Positions 26,138-35,515 are shown, counted from the stretch's first letter. The stretch: 64,000 bases of DNA from Cupriavidus basilensis (GCF_000876015.1 NZ_BBQM01000015.1:186001-250000); one strand, 5' to 3'. A program made the numbers and translations. Notes: generated from the sequence alone by a model not told the origin.

Positions 26138-27711
26138 CCGACGTGCATTCTCTTCCCCTTCTATCCATCCGGTCCCTGTGCGCGCATCACGGCGGCAAGC
26201 CGGTGCTGCACGATGTCACGCTGGACATCCATCCCGGCCAGTCCGTCGGCCTGATCGGCGAGTCCGGCAGCGGCAAGTCGCTGACCGCGCTGGCCTGCAT
26301 GGGTTTGCTGCCCGACGGCATCGCCGCCACGGGCAGCATCCGCCATCGGGACACCGAGCTCATGCACCTGGGCGAGCCCGGCTGGCAGGACATCAGGGGC
26401 AAAAAGATCGGCATCGTGTTCCAGGACCCGATGACGTCGCTGAATCCCATCATGACGCTGGGGTCCCAGATCCTGGAGAGCCTGAAGCCGGTCGACGGCG
26501 AACGCGCGGCGGACCGGCGGGCCAGGGCCGCGCGCCTGCTGGACGAGGTCGGCCTGCCCGACCCGGCCGGCATGCTGCGCCGCTACCCGTTCGAGCTGTC
26601 GGGCGGGCAGCAGCAGCGCGCCATGATCGCCATGACGCTGGCGGCGGAGCCGGAACTGCTGATCGCGGACGAGCCGACCACCGCGCTGGACGTCACCACG
26701 CAGGCGCAGATCCTCTCATTGCTGCGCGACATACAGCGCCGGCGCGGCATGGCCATGCTGTTCATCTCGCACGACCTGGACGTGGTGTCGGCAATGTCGG
26801 ATCACGTCGCCGTCATGTACGGCGGGCACCTGGTCGAGCAGGGCGGCACGCGGCAGATCATCGATGCGCCGCGCCATCCCTATACCCGCTCCCTGCTCGA
26901 TGCGCATGCCGGGCTCTCCGTCAGCCGGCGCGGCATGCCGGCCGCCGGCGGCGTCGTGGTCGATATCGCCGGCCTTTGCGTGGACTACGGGCGGTTCCGC
27001 CCCAAGCGCGTGCTCGACGGCGTGGCGCTGCGGCTGCACGCGGGCATGACCCTGGGCATCGCCGGCGAATCGGGCTCCGGCAAGACCACGCTGGCCCTCA
27101 CCATCATGGGGCTGCTGACGCCCAGCGCCGGGCAGGTCCGGGTCTTCGGCATGAACCCGGCCGAAAAGCGCCTGCGCCGGGAATTCGCCCGCCATTGCCA
27201 GTATGTCTTCCAGGACACCACCGGCAGCCTGAACCCGCGGCGCACGCTGCTGCAGGCGCTGTCGGAACCGCTTCTCGCGCAGGACCGCGCGCTGACCGGC
27301 CGCGAGCTGCTGCGCCGCTGCGCCGCCATGCTGGAAGAGGTCGGCATGGAGCCGTCGCTGCTGGCGCGCTTTCCGCACCAGATCTCGGGCGGGCAGCGGC
27401 AGCGCATCGTCATTGCGCGCGCGCTCGCCATGAATCCGCGCCTGCTTGTCTGCGACGAGCCCGTGTCGGCACTGGATGCCACGGTGCGCAATCAGGTCCT
27501 GGCGCTGCTGGCCGGGCTGCGCCGCGAACGCGACCTGACCCTGATCTTCATCGGGCATGACCTGAACGTGATGGCGTCGATGGTCGACGAGGTCATCGTC
27601 ATGCGCCGGGGCGGCATCGTGGAGCACGGCGCGGCCGGCGAGGTGTTTTCCTCGCCGCGCCATGACTACACGCAGGAACTGCTGCGGGCCGGGCGCTGCG
27701 CGACGGTGTGA
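26134..27711 (+). CDS. Dual-domain ABC transporter ATP-binding protein (DppD-DppF fusion)
   Basis: 525 residues containing two complete ATPase domains. Walker A motifs are GESGSGKS (42-49) and GESGSGKT (311-318); signature motifs are LSGGQQQR (155-162) and ISGGQRQR (417-424); Walker B regions are LLIADEP and LLVCDEP. HPYTRSLL after the first domain is the oligopeptide ATPase C-terminal pattern. A fused DppDF-like protein energises the two permeases. Its ATG overlaps the preceding stop (ATGA). It ends the operon, 28 bases before a convergent gene, with a GC-rich inverted repeat in the gap. Confidence 0.93.
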   Translation: MTDVHSLPLLSIRSLCAHHGGKPVLHDVTLDIHPGQSVGLIGESGSGKSLTALACMGLLPDGIAATGSIRHRDTELMHLGEPGWQDIRGKKIGIVFQDPMTSLNPIMTLGSQILESLKPVDGERAADRRARAARLLDEVGLPDPAGMLRRYPFELSGGQQQRAMIAMTLAAEPELLIADEPTTALDVTTQAQILSLLRDIQRRRGMAMLFISHDLDVVSAMSDHVAVMYGGHLVEQGGTRQIIDAPRHPYTRSLLDAHAGLSVSRRGMPAAGGVVVDIAGLCVDYGRFRPKRVLDGVALRLHAGMTLGIAGESGSGKTTLALTIMGLLTPSAGQVRVFGMNPAEKRLRREFARHCQYVFQDTTGSLNPRRTLLQALSEPLLAQDRALTGRELLRRCAAMLEEVGMEPSLLARFPHQISGGQRQRIVIARALAMNPRLLVCDEPVSALDATVRNQVLALLAGLRRERDLTLIFIGHDLNVMASMVDEVIVMRRGGIVEHGAAGEVFSSPRHDYTQELLRAGRCATV

Positions 27712-27739
27712 GCGGGCGGCGCTTCCCGCGCCGCGCGCG

Positions 27740-28954
27740 CTAGTCCCCGCCCAGTCCCGTCAGCCGCTGTTCGGCTTCGATCTTGTCGCTCCTGGCATTG
27801 AGCAGCGCGGTCTGCGCCTTGAGCGCATCGAGTTCGGCGCTGGCCGCCGCCGTGGCCGCGGCGGTATCGGCCGCCCGTTTCTTGGCGAGGTAGCCTTCCA
27901 CCGAGGCCGAGGTGTCGGAGGCCGACGAGGCGATCTTCTCGATGGTGCTCTCCTGGCCGTAGGTGAAGCTCTCCAGCTGGCCGTTGGCGGCAAAGCTCAG
28001 GGACAGGTTGTTTTTCTGGAACGGGCCGTTCCTGAGCGGCAGGACGAGACGCCGCCCGAACTGGCCGGCGCGGGTTTCCACGGAAGCGAGCAGGCGTTCC
28101 GGCGTGCCGTCGCTCTTGCCGGTGGCGACTTCGACGGCGATGGGGGCGGGTTCGCGGTAGACGATGCCCTTGCCGTTCCACTCGGGGGCCGGCTCCGCGG
28201 GCTTTGGGGGCACGGCCCGGAGCCGGATCACCGTGGTGAACGCCGGCAGCCGGGCGGCGCCGTCGAGATAGTCCTTCCTGAACCAGGCCTGGAGATCGCC
28301 CGCGGCCGGCGCATGGACCATGCGCCGGCTCGCCTCGCTCCAGTCGGGGTCGAACGTGTAGGTCCGGGTGAGGGTCAGCACGGCACGCGCGGCGGTGACG
28401 GCGGCCGCCACGTTGGCCCGGCCCTTGTCGTCCAGGCCGGGGTCGATGAGCTGGGCCGTGCTGCCCTGCACGGTCTTCAGGGCGTCCAGGATGCCGGGGC
28501 TGCAGGGCTGCGGCGCCACGGCCGCGGTGGGGATGCCAGCCACTATCCGGGCCACGCCGAGCGCCGTCCCGACCACGGCCTTGGCCACCGCGGCGGAGCG
28601 GTCCTCGGCCTGCGCGCCGACCGTGTGCAGGGTCTGGTTGTCGTAGACCGTCGCGGTCAGCGTGGTGGTCTTCCAGCCCGAACTCAGCGACTGGAGCGGC
28701 AGCGAATAGTGCTGCGCCGGATCCGCGACCGACGCTTCGACGATGGTGGCGCGCTGCACGACTTCGATCCTGGGCTGGCAGGCCTGCAGCTCGTAGGTCG
28801 CCGTGACGGTGTAGCGCTGGCGCGGCAGGTAATAGGAGAAACCCGGCTCGGCCGGCTGGGCGCCGGGGCTGGCCAGTTGCTCGTGGGTGAGCTGCGTGGT
28901 GCAGGCGGACAGGACAAGACAGCCGAGGGGTAGCACCCGGACGGATCGCTTCAT
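27740..28954 (-). CDS. Hypothetical lipoprotein (404 aa)
   Basis: Starts MKRSVRVLPLGCLVLSACTTQ, a clear lipoprotein signal with lipobox LSAC. The body was not assigned to a family. It has a YSLPLQSLSSGW segment, a long Ala/Val-rich amphipathic region (VAKAVVGTALGVARIV near residue 130, possibly membrane-associated) and a C-terminal coiled coil rich in Ala, Lys and Glu from about 345 (KKRAADTAAATA and following). The start at 28954 is preceded by AAAGGAAG. Longer open frames upstream are not supported. The gene is convergent with the phosphonate operon and divergent from the tandem solute-binding proteins. Confidence 0.7.
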   Translation of the reverse strand: MKRSVRVLPLGCLVLSACTTQLTHEQLASPGAQPAEPGFSYYLPRQRYTVTATYELQACQPRIEVVQRATIVEASVADPAQHYSLPLQSLSSGWKTTTLTATVYDNQTLHTVGAQAEDRSAAVAKAVVGTALGVARIVAGIPTAAVAPQPCSPGILDALKTVQGSTAQLIDPGLDDKGRANVAAAVTAARAVLTLTRTYTFDPDWSEASRRMVHAPAAGDLQAWFRKDYLDGAARLPAFTTVIRLRAVPPKPAEPAPEWNGKGIVYREPAPIAVEVATGKSDGTPERLLASVETRAGQFGRRLVLPLRNGPFQKNNLSLSFAANGQLESFTYGQESTIEKIASSASDTSASVEGYLAKKRAADTAAATAAASAELDALKAQTALLNARSDKIEAEQRLTGLGGD

Positions 28955-29204
28955 GGTTCTTCCTTTCTTGGCGGTAAGGACAACACGTGAGGCTGCGCAG
29001 AGGCGGGACCGGGTTCCGGCCGCGGCCGGCGCGAAACCCGTGCGCCAGTGTATGCGGATGCCGCCCGGGGCGGCTCCCCACGGCGGTGGGGCGGCGCGCA
29101 TATCCATATCCGAAACGCTTTGTTGTCGCCGCCGGCGCGATCCCGCAAGATGCCCGCTTGCCTGTCCGTTCCCCCCTTTTCCCGTGCCTCGCCGCGCGGC
29201 CCGC

Positions 29205-30095
29205 ATGCCTTCTTCCGTCTTCCGCTTTCCGCCCGCTGCCCGCACCGCCCGCGCCACCGTGGTGCTGGCTGCGCTGCTTTGCCTGATGGCCGGCGCCGCC
29301 CATGCCGACGCCACGCTGGACAAGATCCGTCAGCGCGGCCGGATCAGCGTCGGCATCGACGGCGCGAGCCCGCCGTTCGGTTTCATGGACACGGCCAGCG
29401 GCAAGGTCGGCGGCTACCAGACCGATCTGGCGGCCGATCTCGCGCGGCGCCTCGGCGTGCAGCTGGAGACCGTGCCGGTCACGGCCAACACGCGCGTGCA
29501 GTTCCTCAACACCGGCAAGGTGGACGTGCTGATCGCCAACATCCAGTGGACGCAGGAGCGCAGCGAGATCCTGTCGTTCGCGCCGACGCCCTACGATCTC
29601 GTGGGCGGCGCGGCGATGGTGTCGCGCGCGAGCGGCATCCACCGCTGGGAAGACCTGCGCGGCAAGGTGGCGTGCGTCTCGCAGGGCAGCAACTTCGCCC
29701 GGCCGCTGCAGGAGACCTACGGCGCCATCGTCAAGGGGCTGCGCGGCATTCCCGAATCGCTGCTGGCGCTCAAGGGCGGCTCGTGCGCGGCCTCGGTGCA
29801 CGTGCAGCCGGCGCTTTACCAGAAGCTGCACGGCGACGGCGCCGCCGAGTGGAAGGACTACGAGCTGGCCACGCCGGACCAGCTGATCCCGTCGCCCACG
29901 GTGGTCTGGATGCGCCGCGGCGAGGCCGATACGCAGGCGTTCGTCGACGGGGCCGTCCGCGACTGGCACCGCTCCGGCCTGCTGCTGCGCACCGCGCAGA
30001 AGTACGGCGTGCCGGATGCCTACATCAGGCTGCGCAACCAGAAGGCGCAGCAGGGCGAGTTCGATCACGCGCCGCTGGCGCAGACCACGAAATGA
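29205..30095 (+). CDS. Solute-binding protein family 3, first of a tandem pair
   Basis: 296 residues with a signal peptide ending near AHADAT. It has the family-3 (amino-acid type) pattern: LDKIRQRGRISVGIDGASPPFGFMD, GGYQTDLAADLARRLGV, VDVLIANIQWTQERSEILSFAPTPYD and GKVACVSQGSNFARPL. No permease or ATPase is adjacent; the next gene is a close paralogue and then a dehydrogenase. It may work with a transporter encoded elsewhere or act in sensing. The start at 29205 has only a weak ribosome-binding site. Confidence 0.85.
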   Translation: MPSSVFRFPPAARTARATVVLAALLCLMAGAAHADATLDKIRQRGRISVGIDGASPPFGFMDTASGKVGGYQTDLAADLARRLGVQLETVPVTANTRVQFLNTGKVDVLIANIQWTQERSEILSFAPTPYDLVGGAAMVSRASGIHRWEDLRGKVACVSQGSNFARPLQETYGAIVKGLRGIPESLLALKGGSCAASVHVQPALYQKLHGDGAAEWKDYELATPDQLIPSPTVVWMRRGEADTQAFVDGAVRDWHRSGLLLRTAQKYGVPDAYIRLRNQKAQQGEFDHAPLAQTTK

Positions 30096-30952
30096 CATTG
30101 CCGATGCCGACTCTTCCCCGTTCCGGCGCGACCTCGCGCGTTCTGCGCGCCGCGCTGCTGGCCGGCCTCGCGCTGGCCGCCGCCGCCGCCCACGCCGACG
30201 CCACGCTCGACAAGATCCGCCAGCGCGGCAAGCTCGTGGCCGGCGTGATTCTTTCCGGCCCGCCTTTCGGCACGCTCGATCCGGCCACGCAGAAGCCCGT
30301 CGGCTACAACGTGACCCTGGCCGAGGGCGTGGCGAAGGGGCTCGGCGTGGCGCTGGAGACGGTGCAGGTGCAGCCATCCAACCGCGTGCAGTTCCTGCAG
30401 CAGGGCAAGGTCGACATCCTGATCGCCAACATGCAGTGGACGCAGGAGCGCAGCGAGATCCTGACCTTCGTGCCCACGCCGTTCGAGGAAGTCGGCGGCG
30501 CGGCGGTGGCCAGGAAGGGCAGCGGCGTGACCCGCTGGGAGGACCTGCGCGGCAAGCCGGTCTGCGTCTCGCAGGGCAGCAACTTCACCAAGCCGCTGAT
30601 CGAGCAGTACGGCGCGCAGATCAAGGCCTTCCGCGGCCAGCCCGAGTCGCTGCTGGCGCTGCGCGGCGGCAACTGCGTGGCCGCGGTGCACGTGAGCCCG
30701 ACCCTGCGCGACCTGGTGGAGCACAACGCGGACTGGAGCGGCTACGAGATCGTCTCGCCGCGCGACCTGATCCCGTCGCCGTCGGTGATCTGGGTGCGGC
30801 GGGGCGAGGCCGACGCGCAGGCCGCGATCGACCGCATCGTGCAGGACTGGCACCGCACCGGCTGGCTGATCGAGGTGGAGAAGAAGAACGGCATGACGCC
30901 CACGCCGCTGCTGCACCAGCTGCACGACAAGTACCGCAAGGCGCCGGGCTGA
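30092..30952 (+). CDS. Solute-binding protein family 3, second of a tandem pair
   Basis: 286 residues, strongly similar along its length to the product of the preceding gene: both share ADATLDKIRQRG, VLIAN/DILIAN-QWTQERSEIL and VSQGSNF motifs, so the pair arose by duplication. The signal peptide ends near AHADAT. The ATG overlaps the previous stop (ATGA). Differences in the ligand pocket region (AVARKGSGVTRWEDLRGKP versus AMVSRASGIHRWEDL) suggest different ligands. No ABC permease is present nearby. Confidence 0.85.
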   Translation: MTLPMPTLPRSGATSRVLRAALLAGLALAAAAAHADATLDKIRQRGKLVAGVILSGPPFGTLDPATQKPVGYNVTLAEGVAKGLGVALETVQVQPSNRVQFLQQGKVDILIANMQWTQERSEILTFVPTPFEEVGGAAVARKGSGVTRWEDLRGKPVCVSQGSNFTKPLIEQYGAQIKAFRGQPESLLALRGGNCVAAVHVSPTLRDLVEHNADWSGYEIVSPRDLIPSPSVIWVRRGEADAQAAIDRIVQDWHRTGWLIEVEKKNGMTPTPLLHQLHDKYRKAPG

Positions 30953-30981
30953 GCCAGCCGCGGCGCGAAGGAAGCCTGCCC

Positions 30982-32421
30982 ATGACCTCTTCTTTGCTGG
31001 AAGCGCTGCGCGCCGGGCTCGGCGCGCAGCATGTCCTGGCCGGCGCCGACGCGGCCGGCTATCTCACCGACCAGCATGGCCGCCTGCACGGCCGGGCGCT
31101 CGCGGTGGCGCGGCCCGCCGACACGGCGCAGGTGGCGCTGGTGGTGCGGCTGTGCCGCGCGCACCGCGTGCCGGTGGTGCCGCAGGGCGGCAATACCGGC
31201 CTGATGGGCGGCGCCACGCCGGACGCCAGCGGCCGCGCGGTGCTGCTGTCGCTGGGGCGGCTGAACCGCCTGCGCGCCATCGACACGGACAACGACACCA
31301 TCACCGTGGAAGCCGGCTGCGTGCTCGCCAGCGTGCAGCAGGCCGCGCGCGACGCGGGCCGGCTGTTTCCGCTGAGCCTCGGCTCCGAGGGCAGCTGCAC
31401 CATCGGCGGCAACCTGTCCACCAATGCCGGCGGCACCCAGGTGCTGCGCTACGGCAACGCGCGCGAGCTCACGCTCGGGCTGGAAGTGGTGACGGCCGAG
31501 GGCGCGGTCTGGGACGGCCTGCGCGGGCTGCGCAAGGACAATACCGGCTATGCGCTGCGCGATCTCTACATCGGCAGCGAAGGCACGCTCGGCATCATCA
31601 CCGCGGCCACGCTCAGGCTGTATCCGTTGCCGGCCACGCAGCAGACCGCGCTGCTGGCCTTTCCGTGCATCGGCAACGCGGTGGCCTTCCTGTCGCACGC
31701 GCGGGCCGGCTTCGGCGCGGCGCTGACCGCGTTCGAGCTGATCTCCGACACCGCGCTGGGCCTGATCGCGCGCCACGTGCCGGAGCAGCCGATCCCGCTG
31801 CCGGACCTGGACCATCCCTGGTACGCCTTGCTGGAACTGTCCGACGGCGAGGGCGAGGAACACGCCCGCGCGCGCTTCGAGGCGGTGGTGGGCAGCGCGT
31901 TCGAGGATGGCCTGGTCACCGACGCGGTCATCGCCGAAAGCCTGGCGCAGAGCCAGGCGCTGTGGCGCCTGCGCGACGAGGCGCTGGGCGAGGCGCAGCG
32001 CCGCGACGGCCGCAACGTCAAGCACGATGTCTCGGTGCCCATCTCGCGCATCCCGGCGTTCGTGCGCGGCACGGCGGCGGCGCTGGAGGCGCGCTTTCCC
32101 GGCGTGCGGCCGGTGGTGTTCGGGCACCTGGGCGACGGCAACCTGCACTACAACGTCTCGCACGCGCCGCACCAGAGCGCCGCCGCGGTGTTCGCGGTGG
32201 AAGACGAGATCCACGAGGTGGTGCACGACAGCGCGCACGCGCACGGCGGCTCGATCAGCGCCGAGCACGGCATCGGCCAGCTCAAGCGCGACGTGCTGCC
32301 GCGCTACAAGAGCGCGGTGGAGATGGACCTGCTGCGCCGGCTCAAGCAGGCGCTGGACCCGCTGGACCTGCTCAACCCGGGCAAGGTGCTGCGCGAGGCC
32401 GGGCAGGCGCCGCAGGCGTAG
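30982..32421 (+). CDS. FAD-linked oxidoreductase of the GlcD/D-2-hydroxyglutarate dehydrogenase type
   Basis: 479 residues. The PCMH-type FAD-binding half shows VVPQGGNTGLMGGATPD and SLGSEGSCTIGGNLSTNAGGTQVLRYGN, RKDNTGYALRDLYIGSEGTLGII; the C-terminal half has the metal and substrate motif VVFGHLGDGNLHYNVSH and ISAEHGIGQLKRD. Members oxidise D-2-hydroxy acids such as D-lactate, glycolate or D-2-hydroxyglutarate and pass electrons to quinone or ETF. AAGGAAG lies upstream of the ATG. It follows the two binding proteins by 29 bases, suggesting that one of them binds a hydroxy acid. Confidence 0.9.
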   Translation: MTSSLLEALRAGLGAQHVLAGADAAGYLTDQHGRLHGRALAVARPADTAQVALVVRLCRAHRVPVVPQGGNTGLMGGATPDASGRAVLLSLGRLNRLRAIDTDNDTITVEAGCVLASVQQAARDAGRLFPLSLGSEGSCTIGGNLSTNAGGTQVLRYGNARELTLGLEVVTAEGAVWDGLRGLRKDNTGYALRDLYIGSEGTLGIITAATLRLYPLPATQQTALLAFPCIGNAVAFLSHARAGFGAALTAFELISDTALGLIARHVPEQPIPLPDLDHPWYALLELSDGEGEEHARARFEAVVGSAFEDGLVTDAVIAESLAQSQALWRLRDEALGEAQRRDGRNVKHDVSVPISRIPAFVRGTAAALEARFPGVRPVVFGHLGDGNLHYNVSHAPHQSAAAVFAVEDEIHEVVHDSAHAHGGSISAEHGIGQLKRDVLPRYKSAVEMDLLRRLKQALDPLDLLNPGKVLREAGQAPQA

Positions 32422-32443
32422 CGCCGCGCCGCGCGGCGGGCCG

Positions 32444-33217
32444 CTACAGCACCGCCGAGGTGCCGCCGTCGATATTGATGCTGGTGCCGGTCACGTAGCT
32501 GGCCGCCTGCGAGGCCAGGAAGGCGATGACGTTGGCCGCTTCCTCCGCATGGCCCACGCGCCCGAGCGGGATGTCGCCGGCCATGCGGGCATAGAGCTCG
32601 TCGACCGGGATGCCGGCCTGCGCGGCCTTGGTCTCGTGCTGGCCCGCGCGGATCAGGCCGATGCACACGGTGTTTACCAGGATGTTGTCCGGCGCGAATT
32701 CCTTGGACAGGGCCTTGGTGAACGCCAGCCCGGCGGCGCGCGTGACGGTGGTCGGCGTCGACCTGGCGCGCGGCTGCTTGGCGCCGATGTTGGTGACGTT
32801 GATGATGCGTCCGCCGCCCTGCTGCCGCATGTGGGGAATGGCCAGCCGCGCCAGCCGGATCGCGGCGAACAGCTTGAGCTCGAAGTCGGCCTGCCAGGCT
32901 TCGTCGGACACGCTCTCGAACGCGCCCGTGGCCGAGGTGCCGGCGTTGTTGACGAGGATGTCGAGGCGGCCGAAGGCGTCGAGCGCGGCCGTCACCAGTT
33001 GCGCGCAGTCGCCGGCCTGGCTCACGTCCGCCCGCACCGCCGCCACGCGCCCGCCCAGCGCGCGGATTTCCTCCGCCACCTGGTCCAGCCGCTCGCGCCC
33101 GCGCGCGGCCAGCACCACGGCCGCGCCTTCCTGCGCCAGCCGCAGCGCGGCGGCCCTGCCGATGCCCTGCGAGCCGCCGGTGACGATCGCTACCTTGTCC
33201 TGCAATCCCAGATCCAT
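32444..33217 (-). CDS. SDR family protein with substituted catalytic residues
   Basis: 257 residues. The Rossmann cofactor site is intact (VTGGSQGIG at 12-20, NNAG at 90-93), and the C-terminus ends GTSINIDGGTSAVL as usual. The catalytic YxxxK is absent: by alignment with FabG-type enzymes, Tyr is Thr156 and Lys is Arg160 (TPTTVTRAAGL), and the upstream Ser region reads NVTNIGAK. The protein can probably still bind NAD(P), but standard dehydrogenase chemistry is doubtful. The start at 33217 has GGAGGGG 6 bases upstream. It is convergent with the dehydrogenase gene. Confidence 0.85.
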   Translation of the reverse strand: MDLGLQDKVAIVTGGSQGIGRAAALRLAQEGAAVVLAARGRERLDQVAEEIRALGGRVAAVRADVSQAGDCAQLVTAALDAFGRLDILVNNAGTSATGAFESVSDEAWQADFELKLFAAIRLARLAIPHMRQQGGGRIINVTNIGAKQPRARSTPTTVTRAAGLAFTKALSKEFAPDNILVNTVCIGLIRAGQHETKAAQAGIPVDELYARMAGDIPLGRVGHAEEAANVIAFLASQAASYVTGTSINIDGGTSAVL

Positions 33218-33585
33218 CGCATCCCCTCCCGTTTTTGCGGAAATCATCCGGCGCGTAGTGTATCCGCTAGGCGCGGCCTTTGCCGGGCGCGGCGCGGGGC
33301 CGGGGAGGGAGGGGGAGCGGCCGCCGTGCAACAGGATGTGACAAGCCGCCGCGATGTTCGATGTGGTGTTGCCAGCACCGCCCGGGCACGGCACTATACT
33401 GGGGCGCCCTTCCCATGCGCGGCGCGCGGGTATGCCGGCGGGCATGCCGGCCGGTGCGTCGTTCGATGTATTGTCCGATGCGTCGCCCGGCGTGCCCCGC
33501 GGCGTGCCGTTCGTCCGGCGGCACCCGCGCCGGTGCGCCGCGACATCCCCGACGTTACCGTCCAACGGCAGAAAAAGGCCCGAAA
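33218..33585. other. 368-base intergenic region between divergent SDR and exporter genes
   Basis: No gene is supported here. The stretch 33418-33460 contains a partly repeated and self-complementary motif (ATGCCGGCGGGCATGCCGGCCGG) that can form hairpins. Promoters for both divergent genes must lie in this gap. A GAAAAAGG ribosome-binding site is at its right end. Confidence 0.5.
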
Positions 33586-34794
33586 TTGGCTGATCACGAT
33601 CTGGCAAAGCTGAAAATCGAGCGCGGCCCGCTCGCTCCCGTTCCCCGGCGGCGCAGGTGGCTGCGCTACGCGGCCGCGGCGGTGGCCGTCGCCGTGGCGC
33701 TCGGCATCGGCGCCCGGCTGGCCGCGCCGCCCGCGGTGGAGACAGTCACGGTCGCCTCCGCCTACCCGTCGCAGGCCTACACGCTGCTCAACGCGACCGG
33801 CTACGTGGTGCCGCAGCGCAAGGCCGCGGTCGGCTCGAAGGCGCAGGGCCGCCTCGAATGGCTGGGCGTGCTGGAAGGCTCGCACGTGAAGCTCGACGAG
33901 GTGATCGCCCGCATCGAGAGCCGCGACGTGCAGGCGTCGCTGGCGCAGGCCTCGGCGCAGGTCAGCGTGGCGCAGGCCAACCACGAACTGCAGGTCGCCG
34001 AGTTGAAGGACGCCGAGATCAGCCTGCGCCGCTCCGAGACGCTGCTGGTGCCGAAGGCCATCTCCACGGCGCAGTACGACGCCGACTTCGCGCGCTACAA
34101 CAAGGCGAAGGCGTCGGTCAGCAGCGCGCGCGCCGCCATCGTCTCGGCGCAGGCCAACGCGCGCGCCGCGCAGGTGGCGGTGGACCAGACCGTGATCCGC
34201 GCGCCGTTCGACGGCGTGGTGCTGATCCGGCATGCCAACGTGGGCGACAACATCACGCCGTTCTCGTCGGCCTCCGACACCAAGGGCGCCGTCGTGACCA
34301 TCGCCGACATGGAGACGCTGGAGGTCGAGGCGGACGTGGCGGAATCCAACATCGGCAAGATCAGCGTGGACCAGCCCTGCGAACTGCAGCTCGACGCGCT
34401 GCCGGCGCTGCGCATGGAAGGCCGCGTGTCGCGCATCGTGCCCACGGTGGACCGCTCCAAGGCCACGGTGCTGGTCAAGGTGCGCTTCGTGGACCGCGAC
34501 GCGCGCGTGCTGCCCGACATGAGCGCCAAGATCGCCTTCCTGGACAAGCCGGTGCCGGCGCAGGACCGCAAGCCGGTGGTCGCGGTGCAGCCCGCCGCGC
34601 TGGTCGAGCGCGGCGGGCGCAAGGTGGCCTACGTGCTCGGCAAGGACGGCACCGTGCGGGAAACCCCGGTCACGGCCGGCGCCGCGCTCGGCGAGCTGGT
34701 CGCGGTCGGCGGCCTGGCGCCGGGCGACGTGGTGGTGCTGGCGCCCGGCGACAAGCTGCGCGACGGCGCCAGCGTCACCGTGGCGAAGAAGTAG
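33586..34794 (+). CDS. Periplasmic adaptor (HlyD/MacA-type membrane fusion protein)
   Basis: 402 residues from a TTG start (ADHDLAKLKIERG), chosen because AAAAAGG lies 8 bases upstream and no ATG is near the first membrane helix. One N-terminal transmembrane segment (YAAAAVAVAVALGIGARL) anchors it. The body has the adaptor layout: split lipoyl half-motifs (VGSKAQGRLEWLGVLEGSHVK ... TVIRAPFDGVVLIRHANVGDNI) around an alpha-helical hairpin at about 105-200, then beta-barrel and membrane-proximal domains (VEADVAESNIGKISV). It bridges the inner-membrane ABC exporter to the outer membrane. The next three genes encode the ATPase and two permeases. Confidence 0.88.
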   Translation: MADHDLAKLKIERGPLAPVPRRRRWLRYAAAAVAVAVALGIGARLAAPPAVETVTVASAYPSQAYTLLNATGYVVPQRKAAVGSKAQGRLEWLGVLEGSHVKLDEVIARIESRDVQASLAQASAQVSVAQANHELQVAELKDAEISLRRSETLLVPKAISTAQYDADFARYNKAKASVSSARAAIVSAQANARAAQVAVDQTVIRAPFDGVVLIRHANVGDNITPFSSASDTKGAVVTIADMETLEVEADVAESNIGKISVDQPCELQLDALPALRMEGRVSRIVPTVDRSKATVLVKVRFVDRDARVLPDMSAKIAFLDKPVPAQDRKPVVAVQPAALVERGGRKVAYVLGKDGTVRETPVTAGAALGELVAVGGLAPGDVVVLAPGDKLRDGASVTVAKK

Positions 34795-34795
34795 C

Positions 34796-35494
34796 ATGCA
34801 TTCCGCCGCCGCCCCGCTCATCGCCATCCGCCACGTCGCCAAGTCGTACCGGCGCGGCGCGCAGACCGTGCCGGTGCTGACCGACATCACGCTCGACATC
34901 GCCGGGGGCGACTTCATCGCGCTGATGGGGCCGTCCGGCTCGGGCAAGAGCACGCTGCTGAACCTGATCGCCGGCATCGACCGGCCCGACAGCGGCGAGC
35001 TGCTGGTGGCCGGGCTCGACATCACGCGGCTGGCCGAGGCCACGCTGGCCGAATGGCGCGCGGCCCACGTCGGCTTCATCTTCCAGTTCTACAACCTGAT
35101 GCCGGTGCTGACCGCGTTCGAGAACGTGGAGCTGCCGCTGATGCTGACCCGCCTGAGCCGCGCCCAGCGGCGCGAGCGCGTCGGCATGGTGCTGGAGATG
35201 GTGAACCTGGCCGACCGCATGAGCCACTATCCGTCCGAGCTGTCCGGCGGCCAGCAGCAGCGCGTGGCGATCGCCCGCGCGCTCATCACCGACCCGATGC
35301 TGATCGTGGCCGACGAGCCCACCGGCGACCTCGACCGCACCTCGGCCGCGGAGATCCTGGCCATGCTGCAGCGGCTCAACGCGGAACTCGGCAAGACCAT
35401 CGTCATGGTCACGCACGACGCGCACGCGGCCGCCGCGGCGAAGTCGCTGGTGCACCTGGAGAAAGGGGAGCTGATCCATGCCAGTGCCGGCTGA
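34796..35494 (+). CDS. ABC exporter ATP-binding protein (MacB/LolD type)
   Basis: 232 residues with Walker A GPSGSGKS (45-52), the Q-loop [17 protein letters not shown] typical of the LolD/MacB/FtsE group, signature LSGGQQQR (149-156) and Walker [13 protein letters not shown]. It starts one base after the adaptor stop. The conserved FQFYNL-ENV text places it in the mechanotransmission-type (type VII) exporters rather than importers. Confidence 0.93.
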   Translation: MHSAAAPLIAIRHVAKSYRRGAQTVPVLTDITLDIAGGDFIALMGPSGSGKSTLLNLIAGIDRPDSGELLVAGLDITRLAEATLAEWRAAHVGFIFQFYNLMPVLTAFENVELPLMLTRLSRAQRRERVGMVLEMVNLADRMSHYPSELSGGQQQRVAIARALITDPMLIVADEPTGDLDRTSAAEILAMLQRLNAELGKTIVMVTHDAHAAAAAKSLVHLEKGELIHASAG

Positions 35495-35515
35495 GCGGCG
35501 CCGCGGACGGATGCC

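Noticed and set aside
27666..30377. A 903-codon minus-strand frame across the lipoprotein and binding proteins
   Set aside because: Composition and lack of motifs mark it as a shadow; the lipoprotein has a clear lipobox and ribosome-binding site in another frame.
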